A stretch of DNA of 64,000 bases from Saccharothrix australiensis (GTDB taxonomy: Bacteria; Actinomycetota; Actinomycetes; Mycobacteriales; Pseudonocardiaceae). The stretch is from NCBI RefSeq assembly GCF_003634935.1, contig NZ_RBXO01000001.1:6287501-6351500 (forward strand). The letters are read 5' to 3'. Of the stretch, positions 1 through 7,979 are shown piece after piece (positions within the stretch are counted from its first letter, which is position 1; each line of letters begins with the position of its first letter). The translations under genes were made by a program, and so were the position numbers. The notes under the pieces were generated by a model. It was not told the origin of the DNA. It searched no databases and worked only from the letters and a program-made list of their open reading frames with translations.

Positions 1-116
1 ACCGCGTCCCGCGCGGCCAGCGCCGCGGTCACCCAGAACCAGACCCACGCCACCGCCAGCAGGTCGGCGACCACCTGCCACGCCAGCCGCCCCGGTCGAT
101 CCGCGTACCACTTCAT
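1..116 (-). CDS. Membrane protein, N-terminal fragment (runs off left edge)
   Basis: Only the first 38 or so codons are in the window. The protein begins MKWYADRPGRLAWQ at an ATG (complement of 114-116) and then enters a hydrophobic segment, ADLLAVAWVWFWVTAALA, that reads as a first transmembrane helix. The short basic N-terminus before the helix suggests it stays in the cytoplasm. The gene is divergent from the STAND regulator at 207. The family cannot be named from this fragment. Confidence 0.6.
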   Translation of the reverse strand, partial: MKWYADRPGRLAWQVVADLLAVAWVWFWVTAALAARDA

Positions 117-206
117 GGCCGAAGCAATACCAGTTCCGCGACGCCCGCGGCGCCGGGGCGACACCGGTCGTGAGCCTTGATCGCGTTGCGCGCTAGGGTC
201 GGAGCA

Positions 207-2492
207 GTGGGGACGACGTTCGGCGATCTGCTGCGCGGGCACCGTCGGCGCGCGCGGTTGACCCAGGAGGAACTGGCGGACGGCTCCGGGGTGAGCGTCC
301 GCGCCATCAGCGACATGGAGCGCGGCCGGGCCAAGGGTCCGCAGCGGCGCACGGTGGAGGCGTTGGCCGGCGTGCTCGCGCTCGGCCCGGACGAGCTGAG
401 CGCCCTGGTCGCCGCGGCGAAGGAGGGTCGGGCGCGGCGCCCGCCGGTCGTGGTGGAGGCGTGCGCGCTGCCGCCGGACGTCGCCGACCTGACCGGGCGG
501 GAGGGCGAGTTGCGGGCGCTGGCCGAGGTCGCCGACGCCGGCGCGGCCACGTCGGTGGTCGTCGTCCACGGCCCGCCGGGCGCGGGGAAGACCAGCCTCG
601 CGGTGCGGGCCGGGTACCGGTTCGGGTCGCGGTTCGCCGACGGGTGCTTCTTCTTCAACCTCCGGGGCATGGACGCGCGCCCCGTGCACCCGACCGAGGT
701 GGTGCACCGGATGCTGCTGGCGCTGGGCGTCGAGCGCCCGCCCGCGAGCGAGGCCGAGCGGTCGGACCTCTACCGGGAGCTGTTGCGCGGGCGGTCGACG
801 TTGCTGGTGCTGGACAACGCCGCCGACGAGGCGCAGGTGCGCCCGCTGCTGGCGACCGGGCGGGGCTCGCTGGTGCTGGTGACGTCCCGGCAGGTGCTGG
901 GCGGCCTGGAGGCCGTGACGCGGCTCGGTCTGGACGTGCTCGGTCCGGCGGAGTCGGTCGACCTGCTGGCCGCGATCGCGGGCCGGTCGCGGGTGGCGGC
1001 CGAGCAGGCGGCGGCGGCGCGGGTGGCGAAGCTGTGCGGGCACCTGCCGCTGGCGCTGCGGATCGCGGGCAACCGGCTCGCGGCCCGTCCGAAGTGGACC
1101 GTCGCGCACCTGGCCGGGCAGCTGGCCGACGAGCGGCGCAGGCTGTCGGCGTTGACGGCGGGCGACCTCCAGGTGCGGGCGGCGTTCGAGATCTCCTACC
1201 GGCAGCTCGACGCGAAGGCGGCGCTGCTGTTCCGGCGGCTGTCGTTGGCGCCGGGCGCGTCGTGCACGCCGGACCTCGCGGCGGTCGCGGCCGGGGTGGA
1301 CCGGTTCGCCGCGGAGGACGGGCTGGAGGAGCTGGTGGACATGAGCCTGCTGGACACCGCCGAGACGCCCGGCCGGTACGTGTTCCACGACCTGGTCCGG
1401 GTGTTCGCGCACGAGCGGCTGGTCGACGAGGAGCCGGACCACGAGGAGTCGCGGCGGCACGTCGTCCGCTCGCTCCTGCGCACGGCGGTCGCCGCGGCGG
1501 GGTTCTTCGGCCCGGACGCGCGGGACACGCCGGTGGACTCGCTGCGCGACAAGGAGGAGGCCGACGCGTGGCTGACCGCCGAGACGGAGAACTGGTTGGG
1601 CGCGCTGCGCTGGGCGGCCGGGCGCGGGATGCACCGCGAGGTGCTTGACCTGGCCACCGCCGTGCACTGGTACTCCGACCAGCGCGGGCGCGGCGAGACG
1701 TGGGAGGAGGTGTTCACGGCGGGTGTGGCGGCGGCGCGGGCGTTGGGCAGCGTACGCGACGAGGCGGTGCAGCTGAACTTCCTGACGTGGACGCTGTGCG
1801 TGCTGCTGCGCAGGCCGCGGGAGGCGCTCGCGCTGCACGGGCAGGCGTGGCGGGCGGCGGTGGCCGCGGGTGACGTCCGGGAGCAGGGCTGGGCGATGCA
1901 CTACCGCGCGGCGTCGGAGTTGCGCGCCGGCGAGCTGGAGTCCGCCAAGCGGAGCGCGGGGCTGGCGCGGGCGTTGTTCCGGGACGCCGGGTACGTGCTG
2001 GGCGAGCAGATCTCGTTGTCGTGCCTGGGGTTGGTGCTGCACGGGTTGCGCCAGTACGAGGAGGCCGTCGACGTGCACCGGCAACTGCTGGCGATCGTCC
2101 GGTCCGGCGCGCTGGACCTGGCGCCGGTGATGGCGGACGAGATGCAGGCGAGCCTGCTCGTGCGGACGGCGGGGAGCCTGGCCGAGTTGGCGCGGTGGCC
2201 GGAGGTGTTGGAGGCGGCGACCGAGGCCCTGCAACACTCGGTCGCCGCCACCGCGCTCAACAGCATCCGGGACGCCCGGCACCTGCGCGGGTTGGCGCTG
2301 TACCGGCTCGGCGACCTCGCCCGGGCGCGTGATGAGCTGGTCGAGACGGCCGCCTTGATGGCCGGGCACCGCTACCACCGGTTGGGCGCGGTGCTCGACC
2401 TGCTCGCCGAACTGCACGGCGACCTCGGCGACCCGGCCGCGGCGAGTCGGTACCGGGCACGGGCCGCCGAACTGCGGTCAGCCGATCGGTGA
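207..2492 (+). CDS. XRE-family HTH / NB-ARC ATPase / TPR regulator
   Basis: STAND-type signalling ATPase with a DNA-binding head, of the kind common in actinomycetes as a cytoplasmic regulator. Residues about 6-70 form a Cro/C1-type helix-turn-helix (LTQEELADGSGVSVRAIS). An NB-ARC module follows, with P-loop GPPGAGKTS at residues 123-131 and a Walker-B-like LLVLDNAADEAQ about 80 residues later. The C-terminal half is rich in paired helices typical of TPR repeats. I chose the GTG at 207 because GGAG lies just upstream and the HTH starts immediately; an in-frame TTG at 177 would only add ten residues. A possible -10, TAGGGT (194-199), fits a very short leader. It has no operon partner and its target is unknown. 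Confidence 0.85.
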   Translation: MGTTFGDLLRGHRRRARLTQEELADGSGVSVRAISDMERGRAKGPQRRTVEALAGVLALGPDELSALVAAAKEGRARRPPVVVEACALPPDVADLTGREGELRALAEVADAGAATSVVVVHGPPGAGKTSLAVRAGYRFGSRFADGCFFFNLRGMDARPVHPTEVVHRMLLALGVERPPASEAERSDLYRELLRGRSTLLVLDNAADEAQVRPLLATGRGSLVLVTSRQVLGGLEAVTRLGLDVLGPAESVDLLAAIAGRSRVAAEQAAAARVAKLCGHLPLALRIAGNRLAARPKWTVAHLAGQLADERRRLSALTAGDLQVRAAFEISYRQLDAKAALLFRRLSLAPGASCTPDLAAVAAGVDRFAAEDGLEELVDMSLLDTAETPGRYVFHDLVRVFAHERLVDEEPDHEESRRHVVRSLLRTAVAAAGFFGPDARDTPVDSLRDKEEADAWLTAETENWLGALRWAAGRGMHREVLDLATAVHWYSDQRGRGETWEEVFTAGVAAARALGSVRDEAVQLNFLTWTLCVLLRRPREALALHGQAWRAAVAAGDVREQGWAMHYRAASELRAGELESAKRSAGLARALFRDAGYVLGEQISLSCLGLVLHGLRQYEEAVDVHRQLLAIVRSGALDLAPVMADEMQASLLVRTAGSLAELARWPEVLEAATEALQHSVAATALNSIRDARHLRGLALYRLGDLARARDELVETAALMAGHRYHRLGAVLDLLAELHGDLGDPAAASRYRARAAELRSADR

Positions 2493-2632
2493 TGCGTTGC
2501 TGGCCATCGCCGCTGGTCCTTCCGTGACTTGCAGTGGGGGGTCGGCACAAGTCAACCGCCGGGTCCGCCGCGGCACCACGCAGAACGACCGGCAGAAGTA
2601 CCGCGGATCACCGGGACGGGTGGGATGTGACG

Positions 2633-3016
2633 TCAGTCGACCACGGCGAGGGCGTCGATCTCGACCAGCAGGCCCTCGGGCAGGCCCACGTACACCGTGG
2701 TGCGGGCCGGGAACGGCTGCTGGGTCACGATCTCGTTGTACACCTCGTTCATCTCGCCGAAGTGCGCCGTGTCGGTGAGGTACACGCGCAGCATCACGAC
2801 GTCGGCCAGGGACGCGCCGCCCGCTTCGAGCACGGCGGACACGTTGGCCAGCGCCTGCCGGGTCTGCTCGGCCACCGTGTCGCCGATGATGGCGTTGGTG
2901 GCGGGGTCGAACGCGACCTGGCCCGCGACTTGCACCAGGTTCCCCTTGCGGACGCCCTGCGAGAACGACGCCACCGGCTTGGGCGCGTTCGCGGTCCGGA
3001 TCTCGGTCTTGGACAT
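2633..3016 (-). CDS. RidA family deaminase (reactive enamine/imine deaminase)
   Basis: RidA (YjgF/YER057c/UK114) proteins hydrolyse the reactive enamine/imine intermediates released by PLP enzymes. The 127-residue protein has family landmarks: the aromatic and glycine-rich stretch FSQGVRKGNLVQVAGQVA, the central QTRQALANVSAVLEAGG, and PARTTVYVGLP near the end, where the conserved Arg binds substrate carboxylates. ATG at 3016 has AGGAG seven bases upstream. It is the last gene of the minus-strand arm that begins with the sugar kinase, and is separated from the IclR gene by about 200 bp containing a large hairpin. Its position opposite a PLP-dependent deaminase fits a role in clearing imine by-products of D-amino acid breakdown (inference). 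Confidence 0.9.
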   Translation of the reverse strand: MSKTEIRTANAPKPVASFSQGVRKGNLVQVAGQVAFDPATNAIIGDTVAEQTRQALANVSAVLEAGGASLADVVMLRVYLTDTAHFGEMNEVYNEIVTQQPFPARTTVYVGLPEGLLVEIDALAVVD

Positions 3017-3071
3017 GTCACTCCTGTGTTGGATTGCCTCGGCTCCGCCGAGGCGGCTCGGCCGCCTGGTG

Positions 3072-3144
3072 GTCGGCCCATCGCGCCTGATTTCCCGCCG
3101 ATCGGAAAGCGTGATCGGCGGGAAATGAGGCGCGACAGGCCGAC
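3072..3144 (-). terminator. 30-bp stem-loop between iclR-like and ridA-like genes
   Basis: Inverted repeat with a 23-nt inner arm (3081-3103 against 3113-3135, one mismatch, 9-nt loop). After a CA/CA internal loop it continues with a further 7 bp (GTCGGCC 3072-3078 against GGCCGAC 3138-3144). It sits in the 200-bp gap between two genes transcribed in the same direction, with no T-run after it. It could terminate or attenuate transcription, or protect an RNA end. I cannot tell which. Confidence 0.6.
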
Positions 3145-3219
3145 GCGGCCTCGCGGGTGCGAGGCGGCGGGGGTCGTACTGGGTCGGGAAGGGCAAGGAG
3201 GCGAGGAGGGGGATCCAGG

Positions 3220-4026
3220 TCAGGGGGTGGCCGCGGTGGATTCCGGCGAGCGTCTGGGGGTGGGGCTGGTCGGGGGCTCGTCGCGGGGGGTCCAGCCGCA
3301 TTCCAGGGAGGCCGCCCTGGCCGTGGACAGCAGGTCGGGCAGGTGGCCCATCAGGCCGTCGAAGTCCAGCATCACCTTCGGCACCGACATGGAGACGGCC
3401 GCCACGACCTCGCCGCGCGCCCCCCTGACGGGCACGGCCAGGCAGTGGATGAAGTCCTCGTGCTCGGCGTTGTCCACGGCGTAGCCGCGTTGCCGCACGC
3501 GGTCCAGTTCGGCCAGGTACGCGGCGGGTGTCGTGATGGTGTTCGCGGTCAGCGGCACGTAGTCGATGGCCTCCGCGACCTCGCGGCGGCGTGACTCGGG
3601 CAGGTCGGACAGCAGCACCTTCGCCACGGCCGTGCAGTGCAGCGGCGCGCGGCGGCCGATGCGCGAGTACATGCGCATCGGGTGGGTGCTGTCGTACTTG
3701 TCGATGTAGATGACCTCGCCGCCCTCGTAGGACGCCAGGTGGACGGTGTAGCCGAGGCGCGCGTTGAGGTCGCGGAGGGCGGGTTCGGCGGCGCGGCGCA
3801 CGTCCCGTTCCTCCAGCGCCCGGTTGGCGAGGTCGAACAGCGCGGTGCCGAGCCGGTAGTGGTGCACGCCGTCGCGGCGCACGAACCGGTGCGCCTCCAG
3901 GGTGCGCAGCAGCCGCAGCGTGGTGGACTTGTGGACCTCGATGACGGCGGACAGCTCGTCCAGCGTCTTGGCCCCCGTCGCCAGCTCTCCCATCAGGGTC
4001 AACGCCCGGTCCAGGCTCTGACTCAT
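3220..4026 (-). CDS. IclR family transcriptional regulator
   Basis: Residues about 1-65 form the winged HTH (LDELSAVIEVHKSTTLRLLR) and about 75-250 the IclR effector domain. Family signatures include GYTVHLASYEGGEVIYIDK and HCTAVAKVLLSDLP. The C-terminus carries a Pro/Ser/Thr-rich tail of about 25 residues beyond the usual length. ATG at 4026 has GAGGAG upstream and overlaps the kinase stop in an ATGA tetranucleotide, so the two genes are translationally coupled. The likely target is the divergent control region at 4992-5100, which contains a 17-bp palindrome of IclR-like form. The effector is unknown; given the locus it could be a D-amino acid or keto acid. Confidence 0.88.
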   Translation of the reverse strand: MSQSLDRALTLMGELATGAKTLDELSAVIEVHKSTTLRLLRTLEAHRFVRRDGVHHYRLGTALFDLANRALEERDVRRAAEPALRDLNARLGYTVHLASYEGGEVIYIDKYDSTHPMRMYSRIGRRAPLHCTAVAKVLLSDLPESRRREVAEAIDYVPLTANTITTPAAYLAELDRVRQRGYAVDNAEHEDFIHCLAVPVRGARGEVVAAVSMSVPKVMLDFDGLMGHLPDLLSTARAASLECGWTPRDEPPTSPTPRRSPESTAATP

Positions 4027-4991
4027 GCCAGTCTCCTCAGGTGCGCGGCGGCCCACGTCGGCGGATCGGCGTCGAGCAGTGGCCCGGTGACGTCCGGCGG
4101 CAGTGGTTCCCCCACATCCTCGCTGGTGAGCAGCGCGGCGGCGGCCTGGAGGTGGCCGGCGCGCAACCGGCGTGTCGGCGACAGGCCCGCGAGGTGCCCG
4201 GCGAGGTACCCGGCGGCGAACGCGTCACCGGCCCCGACGGGTTCCACGACGTCGACCTTCAGCGCCTCCTGGAAGGTGAGGTCGCCGTCCTCGACGAGGG
4301 TCGCGCCCCGTTCGCCCTGCTTCACCACGAGGGTCGCCGGGCCGGGCAGCAGCGCCCGCAGCTTGTCGGGGTCGCCGGTGCCCCACACGGCTTCGGCCTC
4401 GTCCGCGCCGGCCAGCACGATGTCGGCCGCGTCGGCGAGTTCGAGCAGCACCGACGGGTCGCGGCCGGGCCACAGCGCCGGGCGCCAGTTGAGGTCGAAC
4501 GACACGAGGTGGTCGCGTGGTCGGGCCAGGATCGCGCGCAGCAGGTCCAGGCAGCTGTCGGACAGGGCGGCGGTGATGCCGCTGACGTGCAGCAGCCGCA
4601 CGCCGTCGAGGGAGATCCGGTCGAGGGTGTCCGGTCCGAGGGCCGAGGCCGCCGAACCGCGCCGGTAGTACCGGACGGGGCTGCCCGCCGCGTCCGCCTC
4701 CTTCACGTAGAGACCGGTGGGCCGGGTCGGGTCGACCCGCACCTCGGACACGTCCACGCCGGCGCCGCGCACGAAGTCGAGCACGGCCCCGCCGAACGCG
4801 TCGTCACCCACCGCGCCCACCCACCGGCTGCGCAACCCCAGTCGCGCCAGGTGGATGGCCACGTTGGACTCGGCGCCGCCGATAGCCCGCGTCCAGGTGC
4901 GCACCCCGCGCACCGGACCGGCTTCGGCGGGCACCAGCACCACCATGGTCTCGCCCAGGCACACCACGCCGCCCGTTAGGTCGAACCGCAT
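4023..4991 (-). CDS. PfkB family sugar kinase (2-keto-3-deoxygluconate kinase-like)
   Basis: Ribokinase/PfkB fold kinase of 322 residues. Signatures are the N-terminal GGAESNVAIHLARLGL, which lines the sugar site, and the C-terminal VEPVGAGDAFAAGYLAG with the GAGD anion hole and catalytic Asp. FDLNWRPALWP in the middle is typical of KDG kinase-like members. ATG at 4991 has GGAGGAGCGG upstream. It is first in the minus arm, coupled to the IclR gene by a 4-base overlap. A sugar-acid kinase beside D-amino acid enzymes is unexpected. A substrate such as 2-keto-3-deoxygluconate or another keto-acid-derived sugar is a family-based guess. Confidence 0.85.
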   Translation of the reverse strand: MRFDLTGGVVCLGETMVVLVPAEAGPVRGVRTWTRAIGGAESNVAIHLARLGLRSRWVGAVGDDAFGGAVLDFVRGAGVDVSEVRVDPTRPTGLYVKEADAAGSPVRYYRRGSAASALGPDTLDRISLDGVRLLHVSGITAALSDSCLDLLRAILARPRDHLVSFDLNWRPALWPGRDPSVLLELADAADIVLAGADEAEAVWGTGDPDKLRALLPGPATLVVKQGERGATLVEDGDLTFQEALKVDVVEPVGAGDAFAAGYLAGHLAGLSPTRRLRAGHLQAAAALLTSEDVGEPLPPDVTGPLLDADPPTWAAAHLRRLA

Positions 4992-5011
4992 CCGCTCCTC
5001 CGAGCTGTTGA

Positions 5012-5083
5012 TTGACGAGGCGGCAGCCGAATGTTACACAGATCAGCATCACATCGCGCAATAGCCGTTGCAGAGCATGCAAC
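5012..5083 (+). promoter_or_regulatory. Divergent control region: promoter plus 17-bp palindromic operator
   Basis: TTGACG (5012-5017), then 17 bp, then TACACA (5035-5040) gives a plausible sigma-70-type promoter for the deaminase operon. Downstream, GTTGCA-GAGCA-TGCAAC (5067-5083) is a perfect 6-5-6 palindrome between the predicted start site and the ribosome binding site. A repressor bound there would block transcription. The nearest candidate is the IclR-family protein encoded divergently. The palindrome is directly visible; its use as an IclR operator is inferred. Confidence 0.55.
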
Positions 5084-5100
5084 GTGAGGAGCGAGACACA

Positions 5101-6360
5101 GTGGACATCGACCACGACGCCGTGGCCGCGATCCGTCGGGAACGCGTGGACTGGCGATTCAAGGGCCTGCCCGCGAGCGCGTTCGGCGCCACCGTCGGCG
5201 AGGTCGCGGACCGCCGGCCGGACCTGTTCGCCGACGGTTTCGTCGGTCCGCTGGTCGTGCTGGACGCCGCCGCGCTGGAGCACAACCTGACCACGATGTC
5301 CGAGTGGTGCGCGGCGCACGGCGTGCTGCTCGCCCCGCACGGCAAGACGACGATGGCGCCCCAGCTGTTCGCCCGCCAGCTCGCGCACGGCGCGTGGGGC
5401 ATCACCGCGGCGAACACCAGCCAGCTGCGGGTCTACCGGGCGTTCGGCGTCCGCCGCGTGCTGCTGGCCAACCAGCTCGTCGACCCCGCCGGCCTGGCGT
5501 GGGTGGCGGCGGAGCTGGCCGCCGACCCGTCGTTCGAGTTCACCTGCTGGGCGGACTCCGTGGCGGGCGTGCGGCGGATGACCGAGGCGCTGGGCACGCC
5601 GGCGCGGCCGGTGGACGTCCTGGTGGAGCTGGGCGCGCCCGGCGGGCGCACCGGCGCGCGGGACCAGGACACCGCCGCGGAGGTCGCGCGGGCCGTCGCG
5701 GACAGCCCCGCGCTGCGGCTGGCCGGGGTCGCCGGGTACGAGGGCGCGCTGGCGCACGACGCGTCGCCCGCGGCGCTGTCCGCCGTGGACGGCTACCTGC
5801 GGGACCTGCGCGCGTTCACGACGCGGGTGCACGACCTGGTCGAGGTGGCCGAGCCGATCGTCACGGCGGGCGGCAGCGCCTACTTCGACCAGGTGGCGGC
5901 GGTGCTGACCGAGCCGTGGCCGTTCCCGGTGCGGCCCGTGCTGCGCAGCGGCGCGTACGTCACCCACGACGACGGCTTCTACCGGGGCATCTCGCCGTTC
6001 GGGCGGGGCGCTGGGCAGCCGTTCCGCTCGGCGCTGCGGGCGTGGGCGCAGGTGACGTCGCGCCCCGAGCCCGGCCTGGCGCTGCTGACCCTCGGCAAGC
6101 GGGACGCCTCGTTCGACGAGGGCCTGCCCGAGCCGCAGGTCGTGCGCGGCCGGGACGGCGTGGAGCGGCCCCTCGCCGCGACGGTGACCGCGCTGAACGA
6201 CCAGCACGCGTTCCTGGCGCTGCCCGCCGACTCGACCGTGGAGGTCGGCGACTGGGTGGGCCTCGGGCTCTCCCACCCCTGCACGGTGTTCGACAAGTGG
6301 CAGCTGCTCCCGGTGGTCGACGGCACCACCGTCGTCGACCTGGTGCGCACGTACTTCTGA
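5101..6360 (+). CDS. PLP-dependent D-amino acid deaminase (DSD1/alanine racemase N-terminal fold)
   Basis: Member of the fold-III PLP family that includes D-serine dehydratase, D-threonine aldolase and amino acid deaminases. The PLP-lysine region is VLLAPHGKTTMAPQLF near residue 75. The barrel continues with VDVLVELGAPGGRTGARD and ends in the D-serine dehydratase-like domain, with HPCTVFDKW near the C-terminus that probably holds the metal-binding His and Cys. GTG at 5101 is chosen because GAGGAG lies nine bases upstream. It is the first gene of a three-gene operon, 14 bp before the D-aminoacylase gene. The likely reaction is deamination of D-amino acids freed by that acylase. Confidence 0.85.
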   Translation: MDIDHDAVAAIRRERVDWRFKGLPASAFGATVGEVADRRPDLFADGFVGPLVVLDAAALEHNLTTMSEWCAAHGVLLAPHGKTTMAPQLFARQLAHGAWGITAANTSQLRVYRAFGVRRVLLANQLVDPAGLAWVAAELAADPSFEFTCWADSVAGVRRMTEALGTPARPVDVLVELGAPGGRTGARDQDTAAEVARAVADSPALRLAGVAGYEGALAHDASPAALSAVDGYLRDLRAFTTRVHDLVEVAEPIVTAGGSAYFDQVAAVLTEPWPFPVRPVLRSGAYVTHDDGFYRGISPFGRGAGQPFRSALRAWAQVTSRPEPGLALLTLGKRDASFDEGLPEPQVVRGRDGVERPLAATVTALNDQHAFLALPADSTVEVGDWVGLGLSHPCTVFDKWQLLPVVDGTTVVDLVRTYF

Positions 6361-6374
6361 GAAAGGGTGTCGGC

Positions 6375-7979
6375 GTGGACATCGTCTTCAAGGGCGCGCT
6401 CGTCGCGGACGGCACGGGCGAGCCCGGCTACCGGGCGGACGTGGGGGTGCGGGACGGCCGCATCGCGGAGATCCGCCGGGGCGGCGGCGCCCGCGCGGGC
6501 GGGCGGCGCACGGTCGACGCCGACGGGCTGGTGCTCGCGCCCGGCTTCATCGACATGCACTCGCACTCCGACCTCCAGGTGCTGGCCAACCCGGACCACC
6601 TGGCCAAGGTCTCGCAGGGCGTGACGACCGAGGTGCTCGGCCAGGACGGGCTGTCCTACGCGCCCGTGGACGACGACGTGCTGGCCGCGCTGCGCGCCCA
6701 GCTCGCCGGCTGGAACGACGACCCGGCGGGCTTCGCCTGGGACTGGCGGTCGGTCGGCGAGTACCTGGACCGCCTCGACCGGGGCATCGCCGTGAACGCC
6801 GCCTACCTGGTGCCCCAGGGCACCGTGCGGATGCTGTGCGTCGGCTGGGAGGACCGGCCCGCGACCGAGGCCGAGCTGGCCCGGATGCGGTCGGTGGTGG
6901 CGGAGTCGCTGGCGCAGGGCGCGATGGGCCTGTCCTCGGGCCTGACCTACACCCCCGGCATGTACGCCGACGCGGCCGAGCTGGTCGCGCTGTGCCGGGT
7001 CGTCGGCGAGCTGGGCGGGTACTACAGCCCGCACCACCGCAGCTACGGCGCGGGCGCGCTGGAGGCGTACGCCGAGATGGTGGACGTGTCGCTGGAGGCG
7101 GGCTGCCCGCTGCACCTCGCGCACGCCACGATGAACTTCGAGGTGAACCGGGGCCGCGCGGGCGAGCTGCTGTCGCTGCTGGACAACGCGATCGCGGCGG
7201 GCGCGGACATCACGCTGGACACCTACCCGTACCTGCCCGGCGCGACCTACCTGTCCGCGCTGCTGCCGAGCTGGAGCGGCGAGGGCGGCCCGGACGCGAC
7301 GCTGGCCCGGCTGGCCGACCCGGACACCCGCGAGCGCATCCGCGCGGAGATCGAGGAGACCGGCTCGGACGGGTGCCACGGCGTGCCGGTCGACTGGGAC
7401 ACCATCGAGATCAACGGCGTGCGCCGGGCCGAGCACGCGCACCTCGTCGGCCACAGCGTGGCGGCGTCGGCGCGGGCCGCCGGCACCACGCCCGCCGAGC
7501 TGTACTTCGACGTGCTGATCGCCGAGCGGCTCGGCACGTCGTGCCTGATGCACGTCGGGCACGAGGAGAACGTCCAGGCGATCATGCGGCACCCGGCGCA
7601 CACCGGCGGCAGCGACGGGCTGCTGGTCGGCGACCGACCGCACCCGCGCGCGTGGGGCACGTTCCCCCGCTACCTCGCGCGGTACGTGCGGGAACTGGGC
7701 GTCCTGGGCTTGGAGGAGTGCGTCGCGCACCTCACCGGGCGGGCCGCCAAGCGTTTGCGACTGACGGATCGGGGCCTGGTGAAGGAGGGTTACGCGGCCG
7801 ACCTCGTCCTGTTCGACCCGCACACCGTGGCCGACACCGCGACCTTCGAGGAGCCGCGGCAGGCCGCCGAGGGCATCCCGTACGTCGTCGTCAACGGCGT
7901 TCCCGTGATCGACGACGGCAGGCGCACCGATGCCCTGCCCGGCCACTCCCTGCGGAACAACACCCGGAGCAGTACGTGA
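6375..7979 (+). CDS. N-acyl-D-amino-acid deacylase (D-aminoacylase)
   Basis: Zinc amidohydrolase of 534 residues that cleaves N-acyl-D-amino acids to D-amino acid and carboxylate. The metal site shows as GFIDMHSHSD (HxH) near residue 60, the glutamine/His region HLAHATMNF near 245, and GSDGLLVGDRPHPRAWGTF near 415, which contains the conserved Asp. The C-terminal GYAADLVLFDP is the usual end of the composite beta-sandwich. GTG at 6375 follows GAAAGG by about nine bases. Length and motif order match D-aminoacylases. The stop overlaps the permease start by 4 bases. With the deaminase and permease it forms a compact import-and-degrade operon. Confidence 0.9.
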   Translation: MDIVFKGALVADGTGEPGYRADVGVRDGRIAEIRRGGGARAGGRRTVDADGLVLAPGFIDMHSHSDLQVLANPDHLAKVSQGVTTEVLGQDGLSYAPVDDDVLAALRAQLAGWNDDPAGFAWDWRSVGEYLDRLDRGIAVNAAYLVPQGTVRMLCVGWEDRPATEAELARMRSVVAESLAQGAMGLSSGLTYTPGMYADAAELVALCRVVGELGGYYSPHHRSYGAGALEAYAEMVDVSLEAGCPLHLAHATMNFEVNRGRAGELLSLLDNAIAAGADITLDTYPYLPGATYLSALLPSWSGEGGPDATLARLADPDTRERIRAEIEETGSDGCHGVPVDWDTIEINGVRRAEHAHLVGHSVAASARAAGTTPAELYFDVLIAERLGTSCLMHVGHEENVQAIMRHPAHTGGSDGLLVGDRPHPRAWGTFPRYLARYVRELGVLGLEECVAHLTGRAAKRLRLTDRGLVKEGYAADLVLFDPHTVADTATFEEPRQAAEGIPYVVVNGVPVIDDGRRTDALPGHSLRNNTRSST

